Assembly: GCA_028554795.2 (NCBI GenBank)
Contig: CM068841.1
Span: 25,353,308-25,417,307 of the forward strand
DNA: 64,000 bases
Origin: Sinohyriopsis cumingii
Lineage: Eukaryota; Mollusca; Bivalvia; Unionida; Unionidae
Direction: 5' to 3'
The notes below the pieces were generated by a model. The model worked only from the letters and a program-made list of their open reading frames with translations, was not told the origin of the DNA and searched no databases. Positions 49,111 to 60,361 of the stretch are shown here, piece after piece (the first letter of the stretch is position 1; each line of letters begins with the position of its first letter). Position numbers and translations under genes: made by a program.

Positions 49111-49689
49111 ACAGTATAAACGAGTTCTCTGTCACTTTCTAGATAATTATTTGAGGTATATAGCCAATCATAGAGGCATAAAATCGAAATATTTGGTCAC
49201 ATACTTCGAATAGGCATGTCAGAAAAAAGCAAAACCAGTAAGGTTATGTAAAACTTAACAAACAATTAAATTATCAAAGTTATAATTGAAAATGTGTGGT
49301 GTTAGAGGAATTTACAGTAACTTAGAGTATTATGAAATGAATACAAAATAATCTTGGAAAAGGAATAATAATTTAAAAAAGAAAGAAATATTCTGTATCA
49401 ATTTCAGAACCGAAAATATGTGGCTTGGTCAACAATTTACAATAGTACCAGAATATTATAATAGTCCAAAAATGACCACTTTCAGTTTCAACTGAATAGT
49501 CCAAACAAATGTTTTTCCTCTCCAAAAATATCTAAGTACAACACAAAACACGTTTGCAGACTTGATGCTATGACAGGAAAATGATAAATAAGAATGGTTC
49601 AAAAATAAAAATTAATGTGACTGCTCAGTTTTCTCCTTATATATGCCTTTATTATGACTATATTTCCACATTAAAAAGCACGTGACAGA

Positions 49690-49940
49690 TCACATGACTC
49701 AATAAGTATCGTATATCTTTATTTTTTAACTCTTGGTACATGATTTTATCTAATTTTAGTGATTTTTATTCGTGGCTGAAAATTGTACTGCTTATTTCTA
49801 CTTAGATTTTGCCTAAGACTTTAAGTGACAAAAGTATGTTTTAGGAGTATTAAGAGAATAAAATTAAACAGGATCTATAAATAGATGCTTACATATAGAT
49901 TGAGAACTATTAATATTTATCTTAATAATTAGACTTGCTG
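49690..49940. repeat. Dispersed repeat, copy 1
   Basis: Shares tggtacatgattttatcta, the ataaatagatg core and an ending in ttaataattagact-like sequence with 54530-54720. The spacing is similar and both are in the same orientation, with many point differences. Confidence 0.6.
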
Positions 49941-52900
49941 GTGACTTTGGGTTAATATCTCATTGGTTGGAGGAGTTTGGACGGTTTTCGAAGAATTGAG
50001 TAATTTCCCATTGAATGGGTTAGGTCACATGAATTTGTATGCTTCGAAATATTTATTGAGAGTATGCTCAGCTAATACAAATGGTGCGTCACTCATATTA
50101 CATTCCCAATAATGTGCAGATAATTGTCTCACAGCAATACTTACATCCGGAATATAAACGTAGACCTGGAAGTCTGACGTATATGACTTATATTGCTATC
50201 TGCATGTCTGAAAATCGAGCTGTATGTACACAGCTGTATAGTTAGTTACTAAATAAGTTACGTAGTCGGATCGTCAGATAGGCAGGTAGGTAGTAATTTT
50301 AGGTGCATGGTGTTTGGTCTTTTGGGGTATCATAGATTCGTCAATGATCATTAGACTAGACACATTCATCATAAAATTAAAATAGTATTGTATATGTTAT
50401 CCATGAGTAGCCTTATTTTTGTTTTTATTAAAACAGATTTGTAATTTGAGAGATGTCAAATTTAGCAGCCCTTTCATTTCAGCTATTCAAAGATGTTTGC
50501 CGATAATATAGAAACTTAATGCACCCCATAAGGGCTATAATTCAGTCGTACATATGCAACAGTAATCTTTGCAATGACATTATTTATTTTCATTCTGACG
50601 AATGCTGATAAAACATATCCTAATCACAATTGTTGCTAGCTATACATTTTTCAGCCATGTAATAGTGTTGTGTATTATCCTGAATTCAATCACAAAATCA
50701 ATCCAAATAATGTTTATTTTCTTACGAACGAATGTTCTATTGTTTCATATGTATTTATTAAAAAATGTATAAATATCGCCGTGTTTTTGGTGTCCACTAC
50801 AAAAACTAATCATGCAGTTACTATACCAGTATAGTTTCTTAACTCGTTTATATTGTATCTAAGACCTTTTGTTCCAGGAGAATTTAAAGTAGTAAAAAAT
50901 GTTACTTGCCTTTAATAAAAATTAGCGTTAAAGAAAAGCAAATCTAAATTAAGTGGGTACTGAGTTCAGCTTCTTGATTTTTGTGTTGGATGAAAAAGAA
51001 AAGAAGTGCGAGCTGGTAATTTGAAATAAACATATTTTTTTATATATATTTGAGCATCAAGTTAAGGCAGTAAGCGTATCTGTTTTGGGTCTCATTTTGA
51101 AGACTGTAATTATGAAAAGTATTGCATCATACTTAACCTTGATTTTATTCTTACCAATGCACGCACTCCACTCATCAATAGGTTCCATGACTGCATCATT
51201 TTGCATATATATGAATATATATGAAAGCTTCACCTGGATGGAAACAGAACATATTTGAATACTTCTTACTTTAATGTGTACAATTCTTCACTCTTGAGGT
51301 TTTGTGACGTGGTGAATGTGACAAACGATGGATAATCAGCTTTAATTTTTATCTGATTTTTTCATTAAAGATGACAGAGAATCGTAATAAAATATACAGT
51401 GTCGATCATGGTCTGGACATTTGCGCAGAATATATGTTTGACTCTGAAGGAACCCCATTCTAAGAACGTTTACTATTCTCCGTAGTTTCATCATATTCTG
51501 ACAATTGGAAATGAATAAACGAGAGTGGCTATGATGCACATTGTGTTTGTAAAGTATGTATACAAATGTTAACGTAACTAACGTAGATGCAGATTTAAAT
51601 GGCCATAAACGGCCCATGGTGGCATATTTCATCTTAGATGTACATTTGTGTTATGCTTTATTTAGATTCATTGACTGAGAGAAAACAGACGTATCATTTT
51701 ACAATATATTGAGGAGTTTTCTTCACAATCTACAATATGAGATGTTATCCAAAATGTGTGACTTTCTTCATTTTTAAAACCTATATATTTGAAAATAATC
51801 CAAAATTAAAGAAAATCGGCCTTATCAAATAACATAGTGACTTGTTTGCAGAAATGTATTCACACTAGCTCAAATCATATCAAAGATGCTTCCCTAATTA
51901 TAGATAAAAAATGTCAGACCTCACACCACTTGACATTCCACGTTAGTGACATAATATAATAGACCTAGAACATTAATAATGATATATCGTGTAAAGAGCT
52001 TCTTCAAAAACATGTTAACGTGAAGGAGATATGTAGGATATTTAGTGTAGTTATAACTTTCACATTTTGTATCCTTAAACGAAGTGACACAACGGACATG
52101 CATGCAGATGATTTCTTGGGTGTCTTATTTCAAACGGTAATGATATGTTATTATGTTTGTAGCAAAAATATAATATTCCTTTATCACAACCCTAACCAAT
52201 ATTTTTGATGACAATAATTTTAATTGTTCACTGAAAGGTATCTGTTACATACGCTAGCTGACGATTCTTGTCGGTTAAAGTAGAGAAATAGAATCATCCA
52301 CCGTTCTAAAACGTTTGGTTAATATCTCTTCGGTCGGGACAGGCGGAGAAAGAAATAAGATACGTGTATGCAGGTTACCCGTGTGGCAACATAAAACTTC
52401 AAATTATGCTACTTTTGACCATATTTCATAAAGTTTCACAAGTTTGGGTTAGTTTGGTTGGTTTCCATAATTAGAACCAAATCTGATGCAATTTAAAGCT
52501 TTAATCATGGCAGGATGACTCTCTTGGTTTAAGTCGAATATATTTCGGCTTTTATATCCCCAAAACTACCGGCGAAATATTTTGACCACTTCATACATAT
52601 GCATTAAGAGCGAGGGGGCTGGGGAGGGCAATCGACAGCAGATGTATGATAACTCATTTAGAGTATCATTTTTGAAACACTGTTATAACTTTATGTAATT
52701 TTGCATGCAAAAGGTAATGCAAAGAAAATGTTCCAATAACCTCAGAACCGAATAATTAAGTGTTAATTATTTAATGTATCGGTCCAAAGGAAATATCATC
52801 CGTTGATTCTCGAAAAAAAGCTGTAATTCCGATTGCCATCTATTCGCAATCTAAACCAAAGAGATTTGTCACACGACATTGAACACAAATAAGTTTTAAC

Positions 52901-54203
52901 AGAGCTTCCAATTTTCAGTAGCTTTTAGCTTCAAAATCTTAATAAAGGGAAAGTCTCAGAATTTCATATTAAATCTTTAGCATATCGATTTAGAAACGAC
53001 ATTGTATAACAAATCAGAGATTCCAAGTCTGATGTTAATATCAATATCGAGGATGCATTCAAATTCTCCTGCTACGTTAGTATTATGAAAACGCAGGCAA
53101 CCTGATAAGATCTATGTACATTAGTTAACCACAGGAGGCAAAAGGTCCCTCCTTCCTGTATATAAATCACCGTGGTCCTAACAGGAATAACAAAGCCATG
53201 CTGAAGTCAGATGTTCTGCAGGTATATCTCCTGCAAGAATTATTTTTTATCGCTCATTTTATGTCTTTTTGTTTTCTATTTTAAAGTTTTGGATTTACTT
53301 CCTGTCGTAATCACCACTGAAATCTAACTGAAAATACGTCTTGTTGACTGAGAATATTTTTCGTGGCAAACATGAATATTCAGGCATGTTAAGTCAAGAA
53401 AAGTACAGTCATTTCAGATGCTGTTAAAGTGACTGATCAGTATGTAATGCTTTACATTCATGGACTAATTTCGTTCCTGAAATAAGACTTTAGTGTTATT
53501 ACTTTGACAGTAATGATGTCACATTTGTCAATAATGTGTAGCTGTCATAGAAGCGTACATAATATTTAATGATTGGACTTAACCTATGTTTTTAAAGCAA
53601 CCGCATCTCACAGTATGCAGATGACAATAATTCCATAGCTCATCTTGAGTGATACAAAAATTAATAGCATTGTTGGACAGTCAGAATTGCGCGTAAGTAT
53701 CCAACATTTTAATAAAGAAAATATGGAAGAAATTTTAATCTGAAGGCGTTTTTACCAGCACAGTCCTTGTCGGGTCCCATGATACATTAATGCTGCAATA
53801 TTTTGTTTTCTATGCAATGCTATTTACTCTTTTCCTTTTTAGATTAAGTTTGGTCTTTAAGCAATTTAGAGGCTTGGAGCATGACAAGATGGTTATTACT
53901 AGTGAGAGCTTTAACAACGAAAGTCACTATGACATATAGCCATGTTGATAAATTTAATGTATACAAAATACCGTATATGTTTTGTCTTATGCAGTATTGC
54001 CTATTGTAAAACAAGTTTACCCCAGGTATCATATACAGGTCAAAATGGTATTTTTGTCACAATAATTTATGTTTGACATTGAATCATTTATTGTTAGACA
54101 TCTCAATCGGTTAATCTTACTGTAGGGGTACAAAATATCTTAGGTGAAAAGGGATACATGAATAATAATGTTAATACCATAAAGGTCTCTTTCAGTTTTA
54201 ACC

Positions 54204-54206
<3 letters not shown>

Positions 54207-54241
<35 letters not shown>
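54207..54241. repeat. (GT)n microsatellite
   Basis: About 17 GT units. Confidence 0.95.
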
Positions 54242-54244
<3 letters not shown>

Positions 54245-54529
54245 AATGTCGTCTAGGCACTGTAGCGAGTACATTATCCGAGTTATTGAAGTAACTTAGT
54301 TGGCCTGTAATTTTCGTTGTAAAAGAGCTCTTAGTAGTAATGTAGTGGACGGGTTAATTTTCTAAACATTCCCAAGTCATAATCAAATAAAGAACGTATA
54401 GCTCATTACTTTAAATATAATCTACACATGGACAAACATTACATATATAACATCCTCTTCATAAATGATCATGACAATCGACAGTCATGCACAGAAGTTT
54501 GACACACAATGTAGATTTTTATGTATATC

Positions 54530-54720
54530 AATAATTTTTGAATACTGGTACATGATTTTATCTATTTTTTATAATTCTTATTCATGACTGTAATGTGGAA
54601 AGAATATCTTTAGTTAATTTTGGCCTACGTAACTTGAGTATAATATTGCATATGATGTATAAATAGATGTTTACATATGTGTTGACAATTAATAATAATA
54701 CTCTTAATAATAAGACTTAA
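54530..54720. repeat. Dispersed repeat, copy 2
   Basis: Second copy of the family at 49690-49940. Its left edge near 54530 follows an atcaataatttttgaatac stretch. Confidence 0.6.
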
Positions 54721-54794
54721 ATTGCGGCTACGGCGCAGTTCCTCAGTGACTGATGGAATATCAATGTTTCAAGAATAATTATGCAATGTTCCAG

Positions 54795-54798
<4 letters not shown>

Positions 54799-54844
<46 letters not shown>
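54799..54844. repeat. (CA)n microsatellite with palindromic end
   Basis: About 23 CA units running into atatatatatgtgtgtgtgt, so the end can fold back on the repeat. Confidence 0.9.
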
Positions 54845-54854
<10 letters not shown>

Positions 54855-55153
54855 GTGTGTGTGTATTGAATGATACATTATGATTTTCATACTTATAATT
54901 TCAACATATTATCGTAGCAAGGCAACGGGCGACAATACTCAATAGTAAAGGAGCTTAGCGGATTGGCTTCCGTGGCATGCGACATGGTCATGCTATGATT
55001 TCTGTTTAGTTAGACTGCAATATCTTTGGTCTCCAATGCATGTGCATAGCACTTGTATTATTCAAACATTTTAATGACATATATTTTGAAGGTTTAACAT
55101 ACAATGAACACAAGAATTTGCAGTTTTGTTTAAAATTATTATTTTTTATATCA

Positions 55154-55157
55154 GGAG

Positions 55158-55190
<33 letters not shown>

Positions 55191-55247
55191 TCAATAATAA
55201 TAATAATAATGATAATTTTGGTGATGGTTGCTTCTATATTCTGGAAG

Positions 55248-55280
<33 letters not shown>

Positions 55281-55366
55281 TCAATAATAATAATAATAAT
55301 AATTTTGGTGATGGTTGCTTCTATATTCTGGAAGATTATTATTATTATTATTATTATTATTATCAT
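55154..55366. repeat. Compound (TAA)n block duplicated, third copy inverted
   Basis: A unit made of gata(ATA)n plus the 34-base spacer beginning ttttggtgatggttgcttct occurs at 55157 and 55247 (90-base period). At 55334 the expected third TAA tract appears instead as (ATT)n, the complementary strand. Poly-Asn and poly-Ile open frames here are artefacts. Confidence 0.9.
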
Positions 55367-55564
55367 AGCCAATAAACATTTAAGCTGATATGCAATATAT
55401 ATTATTGTGCTAGCATATTTGACTTGTGAAGAGAAAATCAAGGTATAATAAAACCTGAACTTGGATTTAGAAAGGTAATTTTTCCTATATCACCTATTTT
55501 TTGTTTATGTGTCTTTGTGTGACATTGAATTTTCTAATTGTTACAACATTATTATGCACACATT

Positions 55565-55566
<2 letters not shown>

Positions 55567-55622
<56 letters not shown>
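55567..55622. repeat. (TA)n microsatellite at the edge of the Polinton
   Basis: About 28 TA units. Recognisable Polinton sequence begins directly to its right, in the middle of the capsid gene, so the tract marks a truncation or rearrangement breakpoint. Confidence 0.9.
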
Positions 55623-55624
<2 letters not shown>

Positions 55625-55701
55625 CATCGTCATCATGGTGGTTGGCATGGCAAACAGATTCAGTTCCGACTTGGAAAATGGCAAGACTCTCGGTGCATCA
55701 T
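55625..55701 (-). pseudogene. Polinton major capsid protein, N-terminal scrap
   Basis: Just after the minor capsid gene, a Met codon (55701 or 55698) opens a frame that, after one frame change, reads SELNLFAMP. This resembles the conserved start of Polinton major capsid proteins. The rest is missing, because a (TA)n tract begins at 55622. The position directly downstream of the minor capsid gene is the usual one. The identification rests on a short match plus gene order. Confidence 0.55.
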
Positions 55702-55815
55702 TTTTGCTTTTGCTCCCTGTGTTTTTTCAATAATAATAAACGTCTAAGTCTCAAACGGTTATTCTTTTCTTGGTTTTCATAGCTCTGTGGGTGTGAAGCC
55801 TCTGAAGAGCTGTTT

Positions 55816-56168
55816 TCATCGTCTCTTTCTGCGTTGTCCTTGCCGTGGCGTCAGGGAAGCAGGAATGACTGACTCACCAGCCTCTATGGCATTTACAGCA
55901 GTTTGTCTTCGGTCTAAAATGTCTTTGCCCGCTTGAAGCAAGACACTTTTGCCTGCTCTCAAGAAAGCTTCTTTGGGATTTTTTTGTCGATAATGACATA
56001 TTTGGAGACCTTCTTTGCCTTGCATCAATGCGCTATCTTTCAAAGTGTGCAATCTTCGTGTCACCATCGGTTTAAAAAAAAGGGAGCCACCGAATGGAAG
56101 GCCGATTTCAGCATATCTCCTAATCCATGTCCTCGCTGTCGAGCGACTCCTATGTGCACTGAAAACAT
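55816..56168 (-). pseudogene. Polinton minor capsid-like protein, frameshifted
   Basis: ATG at 56168-56166 is followed by ARQRGHGLGDMLKSAF, then a hydrophobic patch. The frame shifts at a run of eight A (+ strand, about 56071-56079). The continuation reads MVTRRLHTLKDSALMQGKEG, then LRAGKSVLLQAGKDIL, and ends in a basic RRKRR at 55816. An R-G-H-G-x-G start, a short amphipathic segment and a Lys/Arg-rich body are the features of the small membrane-active minor capsid proteins of Polintons (pVI-like). The single slip in the A-run is the only break seen. Confidence 0.65.
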
Positions 56169-56179
56169 GACTTACAAGT

Positions 56180-56950
56180 CGTTAGACAATCGTTTTCGAA
56201 AATGGAGTTTCACAGTCACTTTCCCTTTGGTGAATGGAATATTTTGCCCCAGATCTCCTTTTATAGCAATGTTGACAGTGCCGAAATACGACTTAACTTA
56301 TGTGCAAATAGTGAGGATGTACACATTTGCGGTAAACGTAATAGGTGTTTCCATCTTCCTAGTCATTGGTAGTGGCAGAATCCACTTTGAAAGGAATGAC
56401 TTGCAGTAACGGAATGTCGAACACATCAGGCCAAAATAAACAGGACACCACTTTGCTCTCCTTAAATTTCATCAGCTGTCGACTAGCCACTTTAAGGTAA
56501 TCATTGGTGAAATTCGATTGGGATGTTTCTCAAAAGTTTTGCCAAACACGGCATTGAACCTGGCAGTAATCGTGTTCACCAGATGTTCACCACCAAACTA
56601 TTAGCCTGCGGAAATTCTAATGTTACGATTCACTTTTGATTTTGGGAGTTTAGTGTTTTTTTTATATATAGAATAATCTACATTGGCATCCAATTGCGTT
56701 TGTATTTGCCTGTCATAAACGTCGACCTGAATACTGTTTTGCTTTTCAGTGATGTTTTGGATTTGTGCAGGTGAATGATTTCGATGAAAGCATCTTCCCA
56801 ATGAGCTTCGTGATCCTACTGAATGGCCTGAGGTAATTTGGCCGTGAAACAGCATAACCTGTTTTTGGGAAACACATCCATGGAACTGTCACTGGGTAAC
56901 GTTAAGTCAAATTGGTTATTCCTAATTCCAGAGTTCTGCTGTCCGAGGAG
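56180..56950 (-). pseudogene. Polinton penton-like/structural protein
   Basis: Fragments in several frames give LTLPSDSSMDVFPKN near the start (about 56905-56865) and HWEDAFIEI soon after. Then come FDIPLLQVIPFKVD (about 56430-56390) and VTVKLHFRK near the end (about 56220-56195). A protein opening with a T-L-P-S strand and closing with a V-x-L-H-F-R strand just before the minor capsid gene is a regular component of metazoan Polintons, thought to be the penton-like capsid protein. There are multiple stops and frameshifts. The functional label is from memory of gene order and is moderate. Confidence 0.6.
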
Positions 56951-57340
56951 ACATTCGAATTCAGACGAGTGTTTAAAAGAGGGTTATTGTTATGGCTGTT
57001 GTTTGGGTGGTGACAGTTGGGAGGGTGACTGACGTTGGATGCAAGACTCAGGTTGTTACCGTTCGAGGAATATTTCAGAGAAGAATTAGGAAGAAGGAAA
57101 CCGATGCAACTGCTCTGTAAAATGATCCAAAATTTTTGGTATCCTTGTAGCAAATTTAAATTGGCAGGCAATGTCAGCATCAATGACACAATACACCACA
57201 AAGATTTGGTAGAAAAAGACGATTTACGTTTCAGGCACAGGTGCTCCACACCAGACCAACAAGGGTTGCTTTTGAAGATATTGCAGAGAAGAACTCGGTG
57301 AAGGAGTGGTCACTGCTGTAGTGGCTGAGGTTCTGTTGAA
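56951..57340 (-). other. Polinton spacer or degraded ORF, unassigned
   Basis: Open in places on both strands (for example 57249-56902 on the - strand, rich in Ser and Asn), but with no motif that I can place. It lies between the integrase and the penton-like gene. Confidence 0.4.
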
Positions 57341-57343
57341 TGG

Positions 57344-58260
57344 TCACTTCTTTTTGTCGTCGATGACTTGCGAAGCGTCTATCCAAGAATCAAAACTGGG
57401 CGAATATCTTTTCGAACGTACTTTGACTTCTTTGACACGTCGTCTTCCCACTTTACGGGTTCTTCGTTCGAGAATGTTTTCGATGTCACACGCCTCGTCT
57501 TCTTTTTTGGTCACACGCTGTACCTCGGGCAAGTAAAACGTTCCTTTTAACATTTCACCGTTCATGTCTTCCAATTTAAAGACGGCGGAATGACGGCCAC
57601 GCACTCCTCCAATGACACGAAACAATTCGGTGGTCTAGTTGGGTAAGTAACCTTTGTTGAAAGTGAGTTTGGATTTGCCAATACGTACTCAATCTCCTGC
57701 TGACAACACTCCACCTTTCTTTGGGACAGTCACAGTTGGAGACGAACCAAACAGGCGCTTAAAGATGGTCACTTACTTGTTCACGATGCTGTCTTTGGTT
57801 TCGGGATACTCATTGGTAAAAAGATGAATGTCTCGTTTCATCAAATGTTTTCTGAAAGCTTGGTTTAGAAATTCAGTGCCTTTGTCGGTTTGCCATTGAA
57901 AGGGTGACGACCGCTTTGTTTCAACACCAGTTTGAGGGCACGCACTAACTCAGTGCTCAATTAGGAAGTCAATGGCACCACCCAGGCAAATTCAAAAAAG
58001 ACTTCGATGACACAAAGCAAATATTTTAGCCACGATTGTAGGTGGATAAATTGGCTTGCCATTGATGATCAATGCCTTCCACTCGGGTGCCATTTCTGGA
58101 AAATTTACGTCAAATGGGTTTGTGTCAGGTGACTGATGCTGTACAAGACTCGAATCAGTTTGACGGGAATGTAAGACTGAAGGGACGTCATGTTGACTTG
58201 AGTCAGACCAGATGTGTCGAAGGCTTTTATTGAATTTTTTTAAGCCGACGTGGACGTGTA
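57344..58260 (-). pseudogene. Polinton integrase (DDE, with chromodomain-like end)
   Basis: In - strand order: YLLCVIEVFFEFAWVVPL (first catalytic strand region), then FQWQTDKGTEFLNQAF (the second catalytic Asp with TDxGTEF), GDWVRIGK-like and FNKGYLPN (about 57650-57690). A long frame to 57344 contains RVIGGVRGRHSAVFKLEDM and ends RYSPSFDSWIDASQVI, a chromodomain-like C-terminus. The order core plus chromo-like end matches Polinton integrases, which insert the element DNA. The N-terminal part has an insertion-like stretch and stops near 58000-58150; other stops lie at about 57960 and 57690. Confidence 0.85.
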
Positions 58261-58970
58261 CACGACAGACCCTCCGTCTTTTCACCACTGGTGAAACAGA
58301 TGAGTACGAAATCGCAGATAATCGGGGGTGTTGGGTTTTGAATCCACGAGTAAATAGGTGTGAGTGGTTTGAGTGGCATCTCGTAGGTATCTGTCCGCCA
58401 AGGCGATCCTAGCTGTTTGACTAACACTTGTACTTGCAATTTATCGCTAGGGCTATTAGATAAGACCACGTAATGAGCATTCAAACTGATGGTGCGATGG
58501 GCTTTACCTTATTGAAACAAAGTTTGGGTGATGTAAATGACGCTTAATTATGATGAGGACCTTTGCGCATAAACCGCAGTTTAATTTCTTCTTCGTGTTC
58601 TTCTAACATGTCGTCGAAGATGTCCAGATGAGTTTGACTGTGGTCAGACACGATCACGTTGTCTTCGACAGAAATGCCTTCCACAAACACGATTTAATCG
58701 CCTTGACTTTCTTTCAGGAGACTGTACGCCGATTGCCACTATTTGTAACACCACACAATACGTTGAGGTGGACGATCGATCAAATGATGTTAATGTTAGA
58801 TCAAACTTTTGTCAAATTCTGTTTTGTCTGAACCGCACGGTCCAGCAATTAACATGTTAAAGGGATGGCGAAGATAAAGTATACAAGGCCTCCCAACTGT
58901 TACGATCTGAGTTTTCGTCAATGACTTTGAAAATGGAAGAAGAGGGAGCTGAGACAGTAGAGTTAGCCAT
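58228..58970 (-). pseudogene. Polinton FtsK/HerA-like DNA-packaging ATPase
   Basis: ATG at 58970-58968 opens MANSTVSAPSSSIFKVIDE. The Walker A region reads HPFNMLIAGPCGSDKTEF (about 58880-58825), in which the Gly before Lys is Asp. The next strand contains DRPPQRIVWCYK. HLDIFDDMLEE (about 58635-58605) is the acidic Walker B region, and RTISLNAHYVVLSNSPSD is the sensor-like strand before a C-terminal stretch from 58484. These are the landmarks of Polinton genome-packaging ATPases. Frameshifts near 58860, 58700 and 58500 and the altered P-loop make it inactive. Confidence 0.85.
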
Positions 58971-58999
58971 CACTTTTGACACGAGCACATACAAGACAA

Positions 59000-59860
59000 G
59001 AGATTTTATACTTTTTTCAGGACACGTTTATTTATTTCTTTAAAAGTGAACAACACGAAAGACAAAAATACATAAGAACCAAATGGTTACGTACATCGTT
59101 TAAAAAAACACATCACAACATTCAAAGTGGACTATAAACATATTACTGTACAACATGTTTGGTGACGAAAGTGTGGTGTCATAGGGACAGTTTGTAATAT
59201 TCTTGGAGTCTCTACACTTGGCAGTCACGCAAGTGTAGCCTCGGAATGGTTTATCCGGTATGTCCATGTCAATGACAGTCCTGTCCCGTCCTGAATGAGG
59301 TGCTTTTCCTCGGTGTCGGATTCTTATGGCACTGTGGCTAACACAGGTTTAACGGTTACCATTTTCACTTAACATTTGACTTTAGGATCACAAATCTTGG
59401 GCATAGTTTGCCACGTCTTTTGTCCAAGCCTAGAAACCCAAACGTTTCCAGTCACATACATTTGTCCAGTGAGGGTGTAAGTCACAAGCTATATATACAT
59501 CGTTGCAAACATCTTCAGTGCCTAAACGTAGACTAATCTTTTTTTCGCGTACAGGTCGAGAAGTACCGAGATGAAAGCGCAAGGGTTTAACATAATAAGC
59601 CTCTCCTGGACATTTAAATGTACCACCCTCATGGTTTTGTTGATACTGTGTTGTACAGGTCGCAAAGAGTCCGCAAGGAATCGGCTGGTAAGCGATATCC
59701 CAGAAATCAAGTCACTAAAACACACACCACACGACGACCCAAATTCATGGGATACAGTTCTCGTAAGAAGCGTTGGTAACTCACCACCGTCTGAATATTT
59801 TCATTGATTTTCTTCCACGGCAATCTTTGTAACGCTAATGATAAAGGTCGTGGCATGGTA
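59000..59860 (-). pseudogene. Unassigned Polinton ORF remnants
   Basis: On the - strand the stretch contains WKKINENIQTVVSY (about 59815-59775). In other frames it has GGTFKCPGEAYYVKPLRF (about 59630-59575) and REKKISLRLG, then NVCDWKRLGF near 59430. The residue use looks protein-like and the frame changes at several points. I cannot assign it. Position, between the ATPase and the BIR ORF, suggests an accessory or structural gene of the element. Confidence 0.45.
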
Positions 59861-59921
59861 GGTAGTATTCATACCCTCTTTGGTGTGAGATAATAAATAT
59901 AATTTCTGAACATAAGCGGTT

Positions 59922-60321
59922 CTATCGTAGTACCGTACCGATTTGTTTAATTACTAGTTCATATGTCACACGTCGCACACAAGTTTCCTCTTGAACCAAG
60001 ATTTGGTCGTGTAAACGAGTTTGGAAATCCTGTGAATCTTCCTTTGGAAGTTTATGTAGTATGGCCACCTTGTAAATAAGTAGTAGGATGAGTAGCAACC
60101 AAAGTCTTCTTGTCTTCGTCCAGTTGATCAATGTCTGAACTTTGGAACGTTTTCAAATGAATAAGTCCTCTTATACCATTCTGGTACCAGTGGTTCAAAC
60201 ATCGGTGACGTAACGGACGCAATTGTTCTTTACGCTGGACTGGCATTTTGAGCAACTCTCGGTAAATGCATTTTCTCAACTGAACAGGTAAACCATGAAT
60301 GTTCTCTTGTAATGTTTCCAT
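59922..60321 (-). pseudogene. Basic ORF following the BIR domain
   Basis: The frame 60321-60052 starts METLQENIHGLPVQLRKCIY and is rich in Arg, Lys, Leu and His. It may be the C-terminal part of the BIR protein after a frameshift, because the BIR frame runs out about 40 bases upstream. No domain is recognised in it. Confidence 0.4.
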
Positions 60322-60361
60322 CCAGAGATTACTCAGGTCGCCCCACTAAAGGTTGGTGGTG

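Larger units (their letters stand above)
44000..55150. other. Gene-poor, AT-rich stretch with simple repeats
   Basis: No coding frame that I can support in 11 kb. It contains (CT)n at 48594-48625, (TA)n at 49034-49107, (GT)n at 54207-54241, (CA)n at 54799-54844, and two copies of an old dispersed repeat (49690-49940 and 54530-54720). Confidence 0.55.

Noticed and set aside
51342-51632. 96-codon - strand frame
   Set aside because: No homology features, start context or splice sites that I can support.
55040-55441. Poly-Asn and poly-Ile frames on both strands
   Set aside because: Produced by (TAA)n and (ATT)n tracts, with no other protein features.
55501-55782. Ile/Tyr-repeat frames across 55567-55622
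   Set aside because: Artefact of the (TA)n microsatellite.
55933-56409. 158-codon + strand frame inside the Polinton
   Set aside because: The - strand carries the minor capsid and penton-like motifs; this frame has none.
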